Source of the DNA: Erythrobacter donghaensis
Lineage (GTDB): Bacteria > Pseudomonadota > Alphaproteobacteria > Sphingomonadales > Sphingomonadaceae
Assembly (NCBI RefSeq): GCF_002155425.1
Contig: NZ_MUYG01000006.1
Coordinates: 62,001 to 126,000, forward strand
Length of the DNA: 64,000 bases
Direction of reading: 5' to 3'
Shown here piece after piece: positions 9,586-17,825 of this stretch. Every line of letters begins with the position of its first letter. The stretch's first letter is position 1. Both the position numbers and the translations under genes were made by a program. The notes below the pieces were generated by a model that saw only the letters and a program-made list of their open reading frames with translations, was not told where the DNA came from and did no database searches.

Positions 9586-10490
9586 GGCAGCACCGGCCCG
9601 GTCGACGGGTTGTCGAGCAGGTTCAAGAGATATTCGCCATAGCCCGACTTGCGCAGCGGCGCGGCGATTTCGCGCAGGCGATCCGCGGTGATAAAGCCCT
9701 GCCGCCATGCGATTTCCTCAGGGCAGCAGATCTTCAGCCCCTGCCGTTCCTCGGTGATGCGCACATAGGTCGCCGCGTCGAGCAGCGAGGCATGGGTGCC
9801 GGTGTCGAGCCAGGCGAACCCGCGCCCCATGATCTCGACCGACATCGTGCCTTCGTCCAGATAAAGCCGGTTGAGATCGGTGATCTCCAGCTCGCCGCGC
9901 GGCGACGGCGCAAGGTCGCGGGCGCGGTCGGCGACGGTATCGTCGTAGAAATAGAGCCCGGTCACGGCATAGTTCGATTTGGGCGCAGCGGGCTTTTCCT
10001 CGATCGAGATCGCCTTGCCGGTTGCGTCGAATTCCACCACGCCGAAGGCCTGCGGATCGCTCACCCGATAGGCGAAGACCGTCGCCCCGGCGTCCCGCGC
10101 AGTGGCGTTCCTGAGCAGGTCAGGCAGGCCGTGGCCGTAGAAGATATTGTCGCCGAGGATCAGCGCGCTGGGGCGACCTTTGACGAAGTCCGCGCCGATA
10201 TGGAACGCCTGCGCCAGCCCTTCGGGACGGGGCTGGACTTCATAGGTGAGCGACACACCGAAATCCGACCCGTCGCCCAGCACGCGCTTGAACTGGGCGG
10301 CGTCTTCGGGGGTGGTGATGATCAGGATCTCGCGGATGCCCGCCAGCATCAGCGTGCTGAGCGGATAATAGATCATCGGCTTGTCGAAGATCGGCATCAA
10401 TTGCTTGGAGACGCCGCGCGTCAGCGGGTAGAGCCGTGTGCCCGATCCGCCTGCCAGAATGATGCCGCGTCTGCTTGTTTCGATGGCCAT
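9582..10490 (-). CDS. rfbA: Glucose-1-phosphate thymidylyltransferase
   Basis: 302-residue RmlA that makes dTDP-glucose from glucose-1-phosphate and dTTP, the entry step of rhamnose synthesis. [11 protein letters not shown] is the nucleotide-binding signature, followed by the [18 protein letters not shown] block, and [10 protein letters not shown] carries a metal-binding Asp. The ATG at 10490 (MAIETSRRG) gives standard length; an upstream in-frame extension lacks family sequence. It is the first gene of the operon. Its promoter should lie in the 10491-10725 gap shared with the lasso cluster. Confidence 0.97.
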   Translation of the reverse strand: MAIETSRRGIILAGGSGTRLYPLTRGVSKQLMPIFDKPMIYYPLSTLMLAGIREILIITTPEDAAQFKRVLGDGSDFGVSLTYEVQPRPEGLAQAFHIGADFVKGRPSALILGDNIFYGHGLPDLLRNATARDAGATVFAYRVSDPQAFGVVEFDATGKAISIEEKPAAPKSNYAVTGLYFYDDTVADRARDLAPSPRGELEITDLNRLYLDEGTMSVEIMGRGFAWLDTGTHASLLDAATYVRITEERQGLKICCPEEIAWRQGFITADRLREIAAPLRKSGYGEYLLNLLDNPSTGPVLP

Positions 10491-10725
10491 AGCGACTGCG
10501 CGGCACCCTCCGGAAAATGAAATCGCTGCAACCCGCGCGCTGCATTGCAGCACGGTCGCAGCGGGTCAACCGCGAATCGCGAGGCGGCTTGTGCGGGTGC
10601 GAGAAATGGCTAGTTGAACGGGATATAACGAATTTGGCGGGCGATCGGCGGGACGGTCGGCGCCGCCATGCCGAAGGGCAGCCGTGTCGCAGCGCCATGC
10701 TGGACGAAGGAGCGTAACGCGAACC
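10491..10725. promoter_or_regulatory. Divergent intergenic region between rfbA and the lasso cluster
   Basis: This 235-base gap must hold the start signals of the leftward rhamnose operon and the rightward lasso cluster. A GCTGCAA ... TTGCAGC inverted repeat sits near 10529-10555, and a locally AT-rich GATATAAC at 10622-10629 could be a -10 element. No convincing -35 partner is visible. AAGGAG near 10707 serves the downstream gene, with a long spacing of about 13 bases. Confidence 0.4.
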
Positions 10726-11877
10726 ATGAACGACGCGATCGATCGCTTTCTGGCGTTGTCGGTGCGTCGTGCTGTCCGGGGCAAGGCACCGCCGCCTTGG
10801 TCTGAGGACTGGCCCTCAGACGCAGAATTTCACGCGGCCGTTGCGGACCGGGCAGCGTTTCACGGCGTTGCGCTCGCGCTGCTGGGCGCACCCGGAGCGC
10901 TGGAGGACTGGCCCGGCGCAGTGGCCGATCGCGTGCGCGAAGAGGCGCGCGGGCAGAGCTTCTGGGAGCTTGGCCACCGCACCGTCGCCGCGCGCCTGAT
11001 CGCGGCACTGGCCGCAGCCGGAACGCCCGCCGTGCTGACCAAGGGGACGGCGCTGGCCTATTCGGCCTACCCCGATCCGGCGATGCGGCGGCGCGGGGAT
11101 AGCGACCTGCTGCTTCGCCCGGCTGATCGCAAGGCAGCCCGCGCGGCGCTGGTCGCCAGCGGCTTTCGGCGGGTCGGCGATGCGCGCCCCTTGCAGGAAA
11201 GCTGGGCGACCGAATGCGACATGGGCTTTGCGCACCAGTTCGATCTCCACTGGCGGATCAGCGCCAGCGCGCTGATTGCGCAGAAGCTGGAAGCCGGGGG
11301 GGTCGGTTCCCGTTCGCTTCCCCTGCCACGCCTGTCCGAGGCCGCGCGCGGTGTCCCGCCGACCGACAATATCATCCTCATCGCCATCAACCGCGCGCTG
11401 CACCACAAATACGGCTACCGCAGCGGGGCGGACAAGGCCTTCGAACAGGATCGGCTGATCTGGGCGCTCGATCTGGCGCTGCTGTGCGAGGCCTTCACAC
11501 CCGCCGACTGGGAGGCGCTGCGCACAACCGCCGCCGCGACCGGCACCGCGCCGCTGGTGCTGTCGCTGCTCGATGCATCTGCGGCGATGATGGGCACCTC
11601 CGTTCCGCCCGATCTGCGCGCGGGCCTCGCCGAGGATTCGGGCGATGCGGCGCTGCTGGCCTGCATCGCTCCGCTGCCGAGCATCACCCGCCTGCGGCTC
11701 GACCTGTCGGCCAGCACCAGCCTTGCCGAAAAGCTACGGGTGTTTTCCTATGCCCTGCTGCCAGGGCCCGAAGTGCTGCACGAACGCTTCCCCGAAGCCG
11801 CACACTGGCCGACCGCGCTGTTGCAGGGGCGGCGGCTGGTGTTTGGTCTTGGCCGAATGCTGACGGGGCGCGCCTGA
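10726..11877 (+). CDS. Lasso-cluster nucleotidyltransferase-like protein (N)
   Basis: 383-residue member of the NTP_transf_5 type uncharacterised nucleotidyltransferases. The fold signature is visible as TKGTALAYSAYPDPAMRRRG (about 105-124) followed by the metal-binding pair Asp125-x-Asp127 (GDSDLLL). Homologues occur in paeninodin-type lasso clusters next to a peptide kinase, where they are thought to extend or modify the phosphate on the peptide. That role is inferred here. ATG at 10726 was preferred over an upstream GTG because AAGGAG precedes it. It is the first gene of the rightward cluster and ends one base before the exporter start. Confidence 0.8.
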   Translation: MNDAIDRFLALSVRRAVRGKAPPPWSEDWPSDAEFHAAVADRAAFHGVALALLGAPGALEDWPGAVADRVREEARGQSFWELGHRTVAARLIAALAAAGTPAVLTKGTALAYSAYPDPAMRRRGDSDLLLRPADRKAARAALVASGFRRVGDARPLQESWATECDMGFAHQFDLHWRISASALIAQKLEAGGVGSRSLPLPRLSEAARGVPPTDNIILIAINRALHHKYGYRSGADKAFEQDRLIWALDLALLCEAFTPADWEALRTTAAATGTAPLVLSLLDASAAMMGTSVPPDLRAGLAEDSGDAALLACIAPLPSITRLRLDLSASTSLAEKLRVFSYALLPGPEVLHERFPEAAHWPTALLQGRRLVFGLGRMLTGRA

Positions 11878-11878
11878 G

Positions 11879-13561
11879 ATGGAGCGGCCTCAAAAGGGTT
11901 TCGGCGCACTCGGCCACTGGGCGCGGCAGCATCGCGGCAGCCTTGCGCTGATCGGCGGTATTTCGCTGCTCGGCTCGCTCGCCACGCTGGCCCTGCCCTG
12001 GCTGGCGGCGCGGCTGGCGGCGGGCATTGCCGGGGATGCGGTGATCGACCTTGGCACCACCCTATGGCTGCTGGGCGCGGCGCTGGCCGGGCTGACGGCG
12101 GCGACCATCGGCGTGACGATCCTGTCCGAACAGGCCTCGGGCCGCATTCTCGCCGAGCTGCGCGATCAGACCTACGCCCATATTCAGGCCCTGCCGGTGT
12201 CCTTCCACGACAGCCACCGGCAGGGCGATCTGCTGTCGTTGATGAGCTACGAGGTGCAGAACCTCAGCAGCTTCCTGACCGCGACCCTTGCGCAGCTGCC
12301 CGCGATGATGATCACCGCGGTCGGCGCGGTGGTGCTGATGTTCCTGATCGATCCGGCGATGGCACTGGTGGTGCCCGCGCTGGTGCCGCTCTTCTATATC
12401 GGCATGAAGCTGCTGTCCCGGCGGCTGCGAGATCTCGGGGCGCAGGTGCGCGCGGCCGAGGTCGACGTGCTGTGGCAGGCCGGGACCGACCTCGACATGC
12501 TGCCCGCTATCAAGGCCTTCGCGGTCGAGGACGAACATTACGCCCGCTACGCCGCTGCGGTCGAACGCGCACGGCTGCTCAAGCTGCGGCAAACCCGGAT
12601 CACCGCCTTCATCAGCCCGGTCGTCACGCTGGTGGCGGCGCTCGGCGCGATTGGTATCCTGCTGGCGGGGAACGCGTCGATCACCTCGGGCACGCGCAGT
12701 CCGGGCGATCTGTTCGCCTTCCTGTTCTATGCCGCGCTGCTGACCCGCCCGGTGGGGAGCCTCGCGGGCACCTATGGCGCATGGCAGCTGGCGCGCGGCG
12801 CGCTGGAGCGGCTGGAGGCGGTACTCGCCCTGCCGCCCGAGCCGGGATACGGCCAGCCGCAGCGCCCCGGCCGGACGCGCGGGGCGATTGGCTTTGAGCA
12901 GGTCACGTTCGCCTATCCCGACCGGCCGCCCCTGCTCAGCGGCTTCGACCTCGCCATCGCGCCGGGCGAGATTATCGCGCTGACGGGGGCCAACGGCGTC
13001 GGCAAGTCGACGCTCGTCAACCTGCTGCTGCGCTTCTATGAGCCTACGGCGGGGCGCATCACGCTCGACGGCAGCGACATCGCCGCGCTCGACGTGAAGG
13101 CCCTGCGGCGGCAATTCGGCTTCGTGCCCCAGCGGGCGCTGCTGCTCGACGGCACAATTGCCGAGAACATCGCCTTCGGTCTCCCCGCGCCCGATCCCGC
13201 CGCGATCGAACAGGCCGCGCGCAGGGCGCAGGCGTGGGACTTCATCGAACAACTGCCCGAAGGCCTTGCCACCACGATCGGCGATGATGGCGTGCGCCTC
13301 TCAGGCGGGCAGCGCCAGCGCATCGCGCTCGCCCGCGCGCTGCTGCGCAATCCGCCGATCTACATCTTCGACGAAGCGACCAGCATGTATGATCTCGACG
13401 GCGAGGCCGCCTTTGTCGAAGACTGCATCACTACGCTGGCTGGGCGCACGGTGATCATCATCACGCATCGCCCCGCAAGCCTCGCGTTGGCGGACCGGAT
13501 CATCGAGCTGACGCCGAGCGGGCCGGTGGTGGCCCCCGGCCCCTTGAGCACCCCGGAGTAG
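11879..13561 (+). CDS. Lasso-peptide ABC exporter, fused membrane and ATPase domains (D)
   Basis: 560-residue ABC half-transporter with six predicted membrane helices in residues 1-310 and an ATPase domain from about 340. Walker A is GANGVGKST (370-378), the signature is LSGGQRQR, Walker B is IYIFDEATS, and a switch histidine follows in IITHRP. It belongs to the type that exports RiPPs and other peptides, and in lasso clusters it also gives self-immunity by pumping out the mature peptide. There is no C39 peptidase domain, so leader removal must be done by B1/B2. The gene lies one base after N and seven before C. Confidence 0.9.
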   Translation: MERPQKGFGALGHWARQHRGSLALIGGISLLGSLATLALPWLAARLAAGIAGDAVIDLGTTLWLLGAALAGLTAATIGVTILSEQASGRILAELRDQTYAHIQALPVSFHDSHRQGDLLSLMSYEVQNLSSFLTATLAQLPAMMITAVGAVVLMFLIDPAMALVVPALVPLFYIGMKLLSRRLRDLGAQVRAAEVDVLWQAGTDLDMLPAIKAFAVEDEHYARYAAAVERARLLKLRQTRITAFISPVVTLVAALGAIGILLAGNASITSGTRSPGDLFAFLFYAALLTRPVGSLAGTYGAWQLARGALERLEAVLALPPEPGYGQPQRPGRTRGAIGFEQVTFAYPDRPPLLSGFDLAIAPGEIIALTGANGVGKSTLVNLLLRFYEPTAGRITLDGSDIAALDVKALRRQFGFVPQRALLLDGTIAENIAFGLPAPDPAAIEQAARRAQAWDFIEQLPEGLATTIGDDGVRLSGGQRQRIALARALLRNPPIYIFDEATSMYDLDGEAAFVEDCITTLAGRTVIIITHRPASLALADRIIELTPSGPVVAPGPLSTPE

Positions 13562-13567
13562 GCGGCG

Positions 13568-15478
13568 ATGAGCGGGATCTGCGCCGTGCTGCACTGCGAT
13601 GGTCGGCCCGCCGCGACAGGCGAGCTCGCGCCGGTGCTGGCCGCGCTTGAGCGACGCGGGCCCGATGGCAATCACCTCGCGGCGGAAGGGCCGGTGGCGC
13701 TCGGCCATGCGCTGCTGGCAACCACCCCGGAAGCCCTCGCCGAGCGGCAACCACTGCGCCATCCCGGCACGGGCTGCCTCATCACCGCTGACATCCGGCT
13801 CGACAATCGCGACGATCTGATCGCGGCGCTCGGCCTTGCACCGGGAGCGCGCGTGATCGGCGATGCCGAGCTGGTGCTGGAAGCCTACCTGCGCTGGGAC
13901 CTTGCCTGCCTCGATCATCTGCGCGGCGACTTCGCGTTCGCGCTGTGGGATCCGCGCTGCGAGCGGCTGCTGTGCGCGCGCGATCAGGTTGGGATGCGGC
14001 AGCTGATCTACCACCACGCGCAGGACCGGCTGTTCGCGCTCGCCACCGAAGCGCCTGCACTGCTGCGCCACGAGAGCGTGCCGTGCCGGATCAACGAGGC
14101 GCGGATCGCCGACTATTTCGAGCATCTCGAAGCGATCGACCTGACCTCCACCTTCTTCGTCGGCCTTCACCGCCTGCCGCCCGCTCACGCCCTCACCGTG
14201 TCGCGGGGCGAGCTCAAAGTGTGGCGCTACTGGCAGCTGACCCCGCCCGCGCCGTTGCGACTGCCGAACGACGCGGCCTATGCCGAGGCCTTTCGCGACG
14301 TTTTCGGCGCGGCGGTGGCGGCCCGCCTGCGCTCGCCGGGTCCGGTCGCTGCGATGCTTTCGGGCGGGGTCGATTCGGGATCGGTCGCTGCGCTGGCCGC
14401 ATCGCAGCTTCAGCAGGCGGGCCGGCCCCCGCTGGCGACATTCTCGGCGATCGATAGCGATCCCGCATGTGTCGAATCGCAGGCGATCCGCGATGCGCTG
14501 GGGATGGCCCACCTCGACCCGACTCTGATCGGGCCCGGGGACATGGCCATGCTGCGCCCGGAGATGGAGCGGCTCGCGCTGGCAGTGCAGGAACCCTTCG
14601 ACACCAACATGACCCTGCTGCGACTGATGTATCTCGCCGGGCACCGCGCGGGCCACAGGGTGATGCTGGACGGCGGCGGCGGCGATATCGTGCTCGGCGC
14701 CCCCGACATGGTCGCCTGGCATCTTCGCAGTGGCCGCCCGGGACGCGCCTGCCGCGAGGCGCGCGGGCAGGAAAGATTCTGGGGGCCCGTACCGGGGGCG
14801 AGGGAGAACATCGTCCGCCAATTGGCCCGGATCATGGTGCCTGAGCCGCTGCGCGCGCTGCGCCGCCGCCTAGCCGGGCTTGGTCGCGCCGCCGCGCCGA
14901 CGCCCACGCTGCTCTCGGACGCCTTTGTCGAGCGAATCGACCTTCCCGCCCGCCGCGCCGCCAATGCAAGGCACATCGCGCCGCACCGCTTCGCGCCCGA
15001 TGGCACGCGCGCGGCGAGCGATATTCATCCCTATCTCGTCGTCGGGCGCGAGCGTTATGACCGGATCGCCTCGGCGCTGGGAATCGAACCGCGCGATCCC
15101 TTCTGCGATCTGCGGGTGATCGAATTTGCCGCCTCTCTGCCGCCCGATCAGCTGCAGGACGATGGCTGGCCCAAGGTCATCCTGCGGCGCGCGGGTGCCG
15201 GGTTGCTGCCCGATCCAGTGCGCTGGCGGCTGGGCAAGGAACACCTTGGCGGCCTGCTTCAGGACGAATTGTGGGGCGAAAGCCTGCGCGGCGAAGACCG
15301 GGCCGCGCTGGTCGATTCGCTGGCTAACCTCGAGCCTTACGTGGCCTCACGCAGCATCGAACACTTAGCAGGTGCAGCAAAAAATGCCCCAGCTTGGGAT
15401 TCAGAGGTTGCGAGTCTGCTGATGCTTCGCTATGCCTCTGAATGGTTGACGATCAATGACAATCCTGATTGTTGTTGA
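13568..15478 (+). CDS. Lasso-peptide cyclase, asparagine-synthetase-like (C)
   Basis: 636-residue homologue of asparagine synthetase B. An N-terminal glutaminase-like domain (to about 210) is followed by the ATP-pyrophosphatase domain with the PP-loop MLSGGVDS (263-270) and DGGGGDI further on. In lasso systems this enzyme adenylates the acidic ring residue and joins it to the core N-terminus. Residue 2 is Ser (MSGI) rather than the Cys nucleophile (MCGI) of true glutaminases, as expected if the amine donor is the peptide itself. The C-terminal 60 codons become AT-richer and appear to include the promoter of the precursor gene. Confidence 0.92.
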   Translation: MSGICAVLHCDGRPAATGELAPVLAALERRGPDGNHLAAEGPVALGHALLATTPEALAERQPLRHPGTGCLITADIRLDNRDDLIAALGLAPGARVIGDAELVLEAYLRWDLACLDHLRGDFAFALWDPRCERLLCARDQVGMRQLIYHHAQDRLFALATEAPALLRHESVPCRINEARIADYFEHLEAIDLTSTFFVGLHRLPPAHALTVSRGELKVWRYWQLTPPAPLRLPNDAAYAEAFRDVFGAAVAARLRSPGPVAAMLSGGVDSGSVAALAASQLQQAGRPPLATFSAIDSDPACVESQAIRDALGMAHLDPTLIGPGDMAMLRPEMERLALAVQEPFDTNMTLLRLMYLAGHRAGHRVMLDGGGGDIVLGAPDMVAWHLRSGRPGRACREARGQERFWGPVPGARENIVRQLARIMVPEPLRALRRRLAGLGRAAAPTPTLLSDAFVERIDLPARRAANARHIAPHRFAPDGTRAASDIHPYLVVGRERYDRIASALGIEPRDPFCDLRVIEFAASLPPDQLQDDGWPKVILRRAGAGLLPDPVRWRLGKEHLGGLLQDELWGESLRGEDRAALVDSLANLEPYVASRSIEHLAGAAKNAPAWDSEVASLLMLRYASEWLTINDNPDCC

Positions 15479-15485
15479 ATAGAAT
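15456..15485 (+). promoter_or_regulatory. Candidate precursor-specific promoter
   Basis: ATGACA (15456-15461) and TAGAAT (15480-15485) are separated by 18 bases and resemble sigma-70 boxes with one mismatch in the -35 and one in the -10. They sit in the AT-rich tail of the cyclase gene, directly ahead of the precursor start codon. A dedicated promoter would let the cell make more precursor than enzymes. Prediction only. Confidence 0.4.
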
Positions 15486-15506
15486 TATGTTCCGGATGGA
15501 GAAGTT

Positions 15507-15665
15507 ATGGCAAGCCTGTTGAACAATGATAACGCCAAGGCGTCTTATCAGAGCCCCAAGCTCGCCGTCTATGGTGGCTTCTCGAAGCTGACCGCCGCCG
15601 GCAGCGGTACCTTCAACGAAGGTCCGAATCAGGGCCCGATGGCGAAGGCCACGCGCAAGCTTTGA
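15507..15665 (+). CDS. Lasso-peptide precursor (A), 52 residues
   Basis: A short gene with GGAG five bases before its ATG. It encodes 52 residues. The leader carries YQSPKLAVYGGFSKLT (residues 14-29), an exact match to the YxxPxLxxxGxxxxLT recognition pattern of lasso leaders read by PqqD-like B1 proteins. Thr29 would be at position -2 if cleavage follows Ala30, as is usual. The core then begins AGSGTFNEG and is 22 residues long, with Glu8 placed to close an eight-residue ring on Ala1. The start resembles paeninodin (AGPGT). The tail holds two Pro, Thr19 and a basic end (RKL); there is no Cys and no C-terminal Ser. It lies between cyclase and kinase genes. Product structure is inferred. Confidence 0.85.
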   Translation: MASLLNNDNAKASYQSPKLAVYGGFSKLTAAGSGTFNEGPNQGPMAKATRKL

Positions 15666-15677
15666 TGGCTCGCTCGG

Positions 15678-15701
15678 CTCCGGCCAAGCGTGCGGGGTTT
15701 T
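15678..15701 (+). terminator. Weak hairpin plus T-tract after the precursor gene
   Basis: CTCCG (15678-15682) can pair with CGGGG (15693-15697) across a ten-base loop, and TTTT follows at once. The stem is short and includes a G-U pair. It might act as a partial terminator that keeps kinase and methyltransferase levels below precursor level, but it could be chance. Confidence 0.25.
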
Positions 15702-15732
15702 GACCCTATCCAGTTTGTTTAGGGAACCCCGC

Positions 15733-16659
15733 ATGTTGCCGGAACTTTTCCGTTCTGGTTCCTTGCCAGATTGGCGAATTACAGACCTCGGGGGCGACCT
15801 GCCTCCGGGGTTTTCGCTTGTCAGCTTTGCGGACGAGGATCCCGAAGGCTTTCCTTCCTGCCTCGTGCTGGGGCCCGGCGAATGCGTATTGTCCTTCGCC
15901 GGGCTGGCGCGGTTCCTGATCGCCATGGCGCAGCGCAGCATAACGGTCTTCGATGTCCAGCCCGCAGCGACACCGGCCGATATCGAGCATCTCCTGTATG
16001 ACCACGTGGCGCCGCGCATCGTCGCCGAGCAGGGCCCGCTGGTGCTGCATGGCAGCGGCGTGGAGATCGACGGCGCGCTGGCGGTCTTCCTCGGGGAAAC
16101 CGGCGCGGGCAAATCGACCCTTGCGGCCAGCCTTCACCGGGCTGGCCACCGGCTGCACGGCGATGACGCGGTGGTGCTGCACGAAGGCCCGCATGGCTAC
16201 ACCGGCAGCGCGGTCTACCCCAGCCTGCGCCTTTATCCCGAGACGATCGCCGAGGTGTTCGGCGATGCCGCGGCGTCCTCGCCAATGGCGCACTATTCCG
16301 AAAAGCAGCGGGTCGACCTGCGCTCGATCGCGGCACAGCCTGCCCCCTCGGCACCGATTGCGGGGTTGTTCTTCCTCGCCGGCGGATATGAGGACGACCC
16401 GCTCGCCGCCGAACTGATGCGGCCGAGCGAAGCCTGCATGGCGATTGTCGAGCAAAGCTTCGCGCTCGATCCGTCCGACAAGGCCAAGGCCGCCCGGCGG
16501 CTCGGCCAGAGCTCGATGCTGGCCAATGCGATCCCGGTCTACCGGCTGACCTACCCGCACGACTTTGCGTGCATGAACGATCTGCACGCCATGATCCTTG
16601 CCTGTCTGGGCAGCAATGGCACCCGCCCGATCATGGGCAGAAAGGCGATGAACGACTGA
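15733..16659 (+). CDS. HPr-kinase-like lasso-peptide kinase (K)
   Basis: 308-residue protein with the HPr kinase/phosphorylase C-terminal fold. The P-loop is GETGAGKST (121-129), followed by RLHGDDAVVL, which matches the catalytic and Mg-binding HxDD strand. The N-terminal HprK domain is absent. Relatives in paeninodin-type clusters phosphorylate the side chain of the C-terminal Ser of the lasso precursor. The precursor here ends in Leu, so the acceptor must differ (see findings). ATG at 15733 was chosen over a TTG at 15700 because AGGGA lies seven to eight bases upstream. The stop overlaps the methyltransferase start as TGATG. Confidence 0.85.
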   Translation: MLPELFRSGSLPDWRITDLGGDLPPGFSLVSFADEDPEGFPSCLVLGPGECVLSFAGLARFLIAMAQRSITVFDVQPAATPADIEHLLYDHVAPRIVAEQGPLVLHGSGVEIDGALAVFLGETGAGKSTLAASLHRAGHRLHGDDAVVLHEGPHGYTGSAVYPSLRLYPETIAEVFGDAAASSPMAHYSEKQRVDLRSIAAQPAPSAPIAGLFFLAGGYEDDPLAAELMRPSEACMAIVEQSFALDPSDKAKAARRLGQSSMLANAIPVYRLTYPHDFACMNDLHAMILACLGSNGTRPIMGRKAMND

Positions 16660-17819
16660 TGGGACGTCCGACTGGCTACGATATTGCCTCCTTCGGCCTG
16701 ATGATCGAGTGCGAACCGCGCATGGCGGTCTATGCCGAGGCGCTGAAGCGCGCGATCACGCCGGGCTGCACCGTGATCGACATCGGGGCGGGATTCGGCA
16801 TCTTCTCGATGCTGGCCTGCAAGTATGGGGCAGGCGAGGTGATCGCGATCGAGCCCGATCCCGCGGTCGAGTTGATCATGCCGATGGCGCAGGCCAACGG
16901 CTGCGCCAACAAAATCACGGTGATCCGCGACATCTCGACCCGCTATACGCCCGAACGCAAGGCGGACGTGATCGTCTCCGACATCCGCGGCATCACGCCG
17001 CTGTTCGAACATCACATCGCCTCGATCGTCGATGCGCGTACGCGGCTGCTGGCAGAGGGCGGACGCCTTGTCCCGATGCGCGACACTCTGCGCATCGCTC
17101 CGGTGCATTCGCCCAGGCATTACCAGCCCTGCGTACGCCCGTGGCTGTCGAACAATTACGGCCTCGATCTGAGCGCCGGGCACCCCTACGCCGTCAACCT
17201 CAGCGCTCCGGCCCAGCTGGAACCGGCAGCCTTCGTCGCACAGCCCGCCAGTTTCGCCACGCTCGACTACCGGACGATCGTCGATCCCAATGTCGATGCG
17301 ACGGTCGAGTTCGTCGCCGACCGGACCGATACGGTGCATGGCCTGCTGATCTGGTTCGAAGCGGAAATCGGTGAGCGTCTGCGGTTCTGCAATGGCCCCG
17401 GCGAACCGCCGCTGGTCTATCAGCAGAAGTTTCTGCCGCTGGAACAGCCGGTCAGGCTGATGGCTGGCGAGGGCCTGACCGCCCGCATCCGCGTGCAGAT
17501 GGTCGATGGCAAGTATATCTGGTCGTGGGACACCGACATTGCCCCGGGCGCCCAGCGCGCCGAGACGCTGCGGTTCCGCCAGTCGACCTTCAAGGGCGCG
17601 GTCTTCTCGCCCGATCGTCTGCGCCCGCATGCGCATGATCAGGTGCCGCAAGCCACCGCGCAGATGGCGATCGACGCTGCCTGTCTGGCACTGGTCGGCG
17701 AGGGGCGCACGCTCGAGGACATCGCGGTCGCGATCATGGAGCGGTATCCCGACAGGTTCGGCGACAAGATGGACGCGCTGGGGCACGTCACCAAGCTGCT
17801 GGAAAGCTACCGGAGCTAG
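16659..17819 (+). CDS. PRMT-type SAM methyltransferase with PqqD-like tail (M)
   Basis: 386-residue class I methyltransferase. The SAM motif is VIDIGAGFGIF (39-49) with an acidic strand end AIEPDP (Glu65). VIVSDIRGITPLFEHH (104-119) aligns with the double-E loop region of protein arginine methyltransferases, with Asp108 and Glu117 in the two acidic positions. Residues about 190-300 look like the PRMT beta-barrel (GLLIWFEAEIGERL). The last 50 residues (336-386) resemble a partial PqqD-like winged helix (GEGRTLEDIAVAIMERYP), perhaps for leader binding. It is translationally coupled to the kinase. A target in the lasso precursor, possibly Arg20 of the core, is inferred. Ribosomal-protein-type methyltransferase is the alternative. 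Confidence 0.75.
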   Translation: MGRPTGYDIASFGLMIECEPRMAVYAEALKRAITPGCTVIDIGAGFGIFSMLACKYGAGEVIAIEPDPAVELIMPMAQANGCANKITVIRDISTRYTPERKADVIVSDIRGITPLFEHHIASIVDARTRLLAEGGRLVPMRDTLRIAPVHSPRHYQPCVRPWLSNNYGLDLSAGHPYAVNLSAPAQLEPAAFVAQPASFATLDYRTIVDPNVDATVEFVADRTDTVHGLLIWFEAEIGERLRFCNGPGEPPLVYQQKFLPLEQPVRLMAGEGLTARIRVQMVDGKYIWSWDTDIAPGAQRAETLRFRQSTFKGAVFSPDRLRPHAHDQVPQATAQMAIDAACLALVGEGRTLEDIAVAIMERYPDRFGDKMDALGHVTKLLESYRS

Positions 17820-17825
17820 GCGCCG

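Noticed and set aside
15700..15732. TTG at 15700 as kinase start
   Set aside because: It overlaps the weak hairpin/T-tract and lacks a ribosome-binding site, while ATG 15733 has one.
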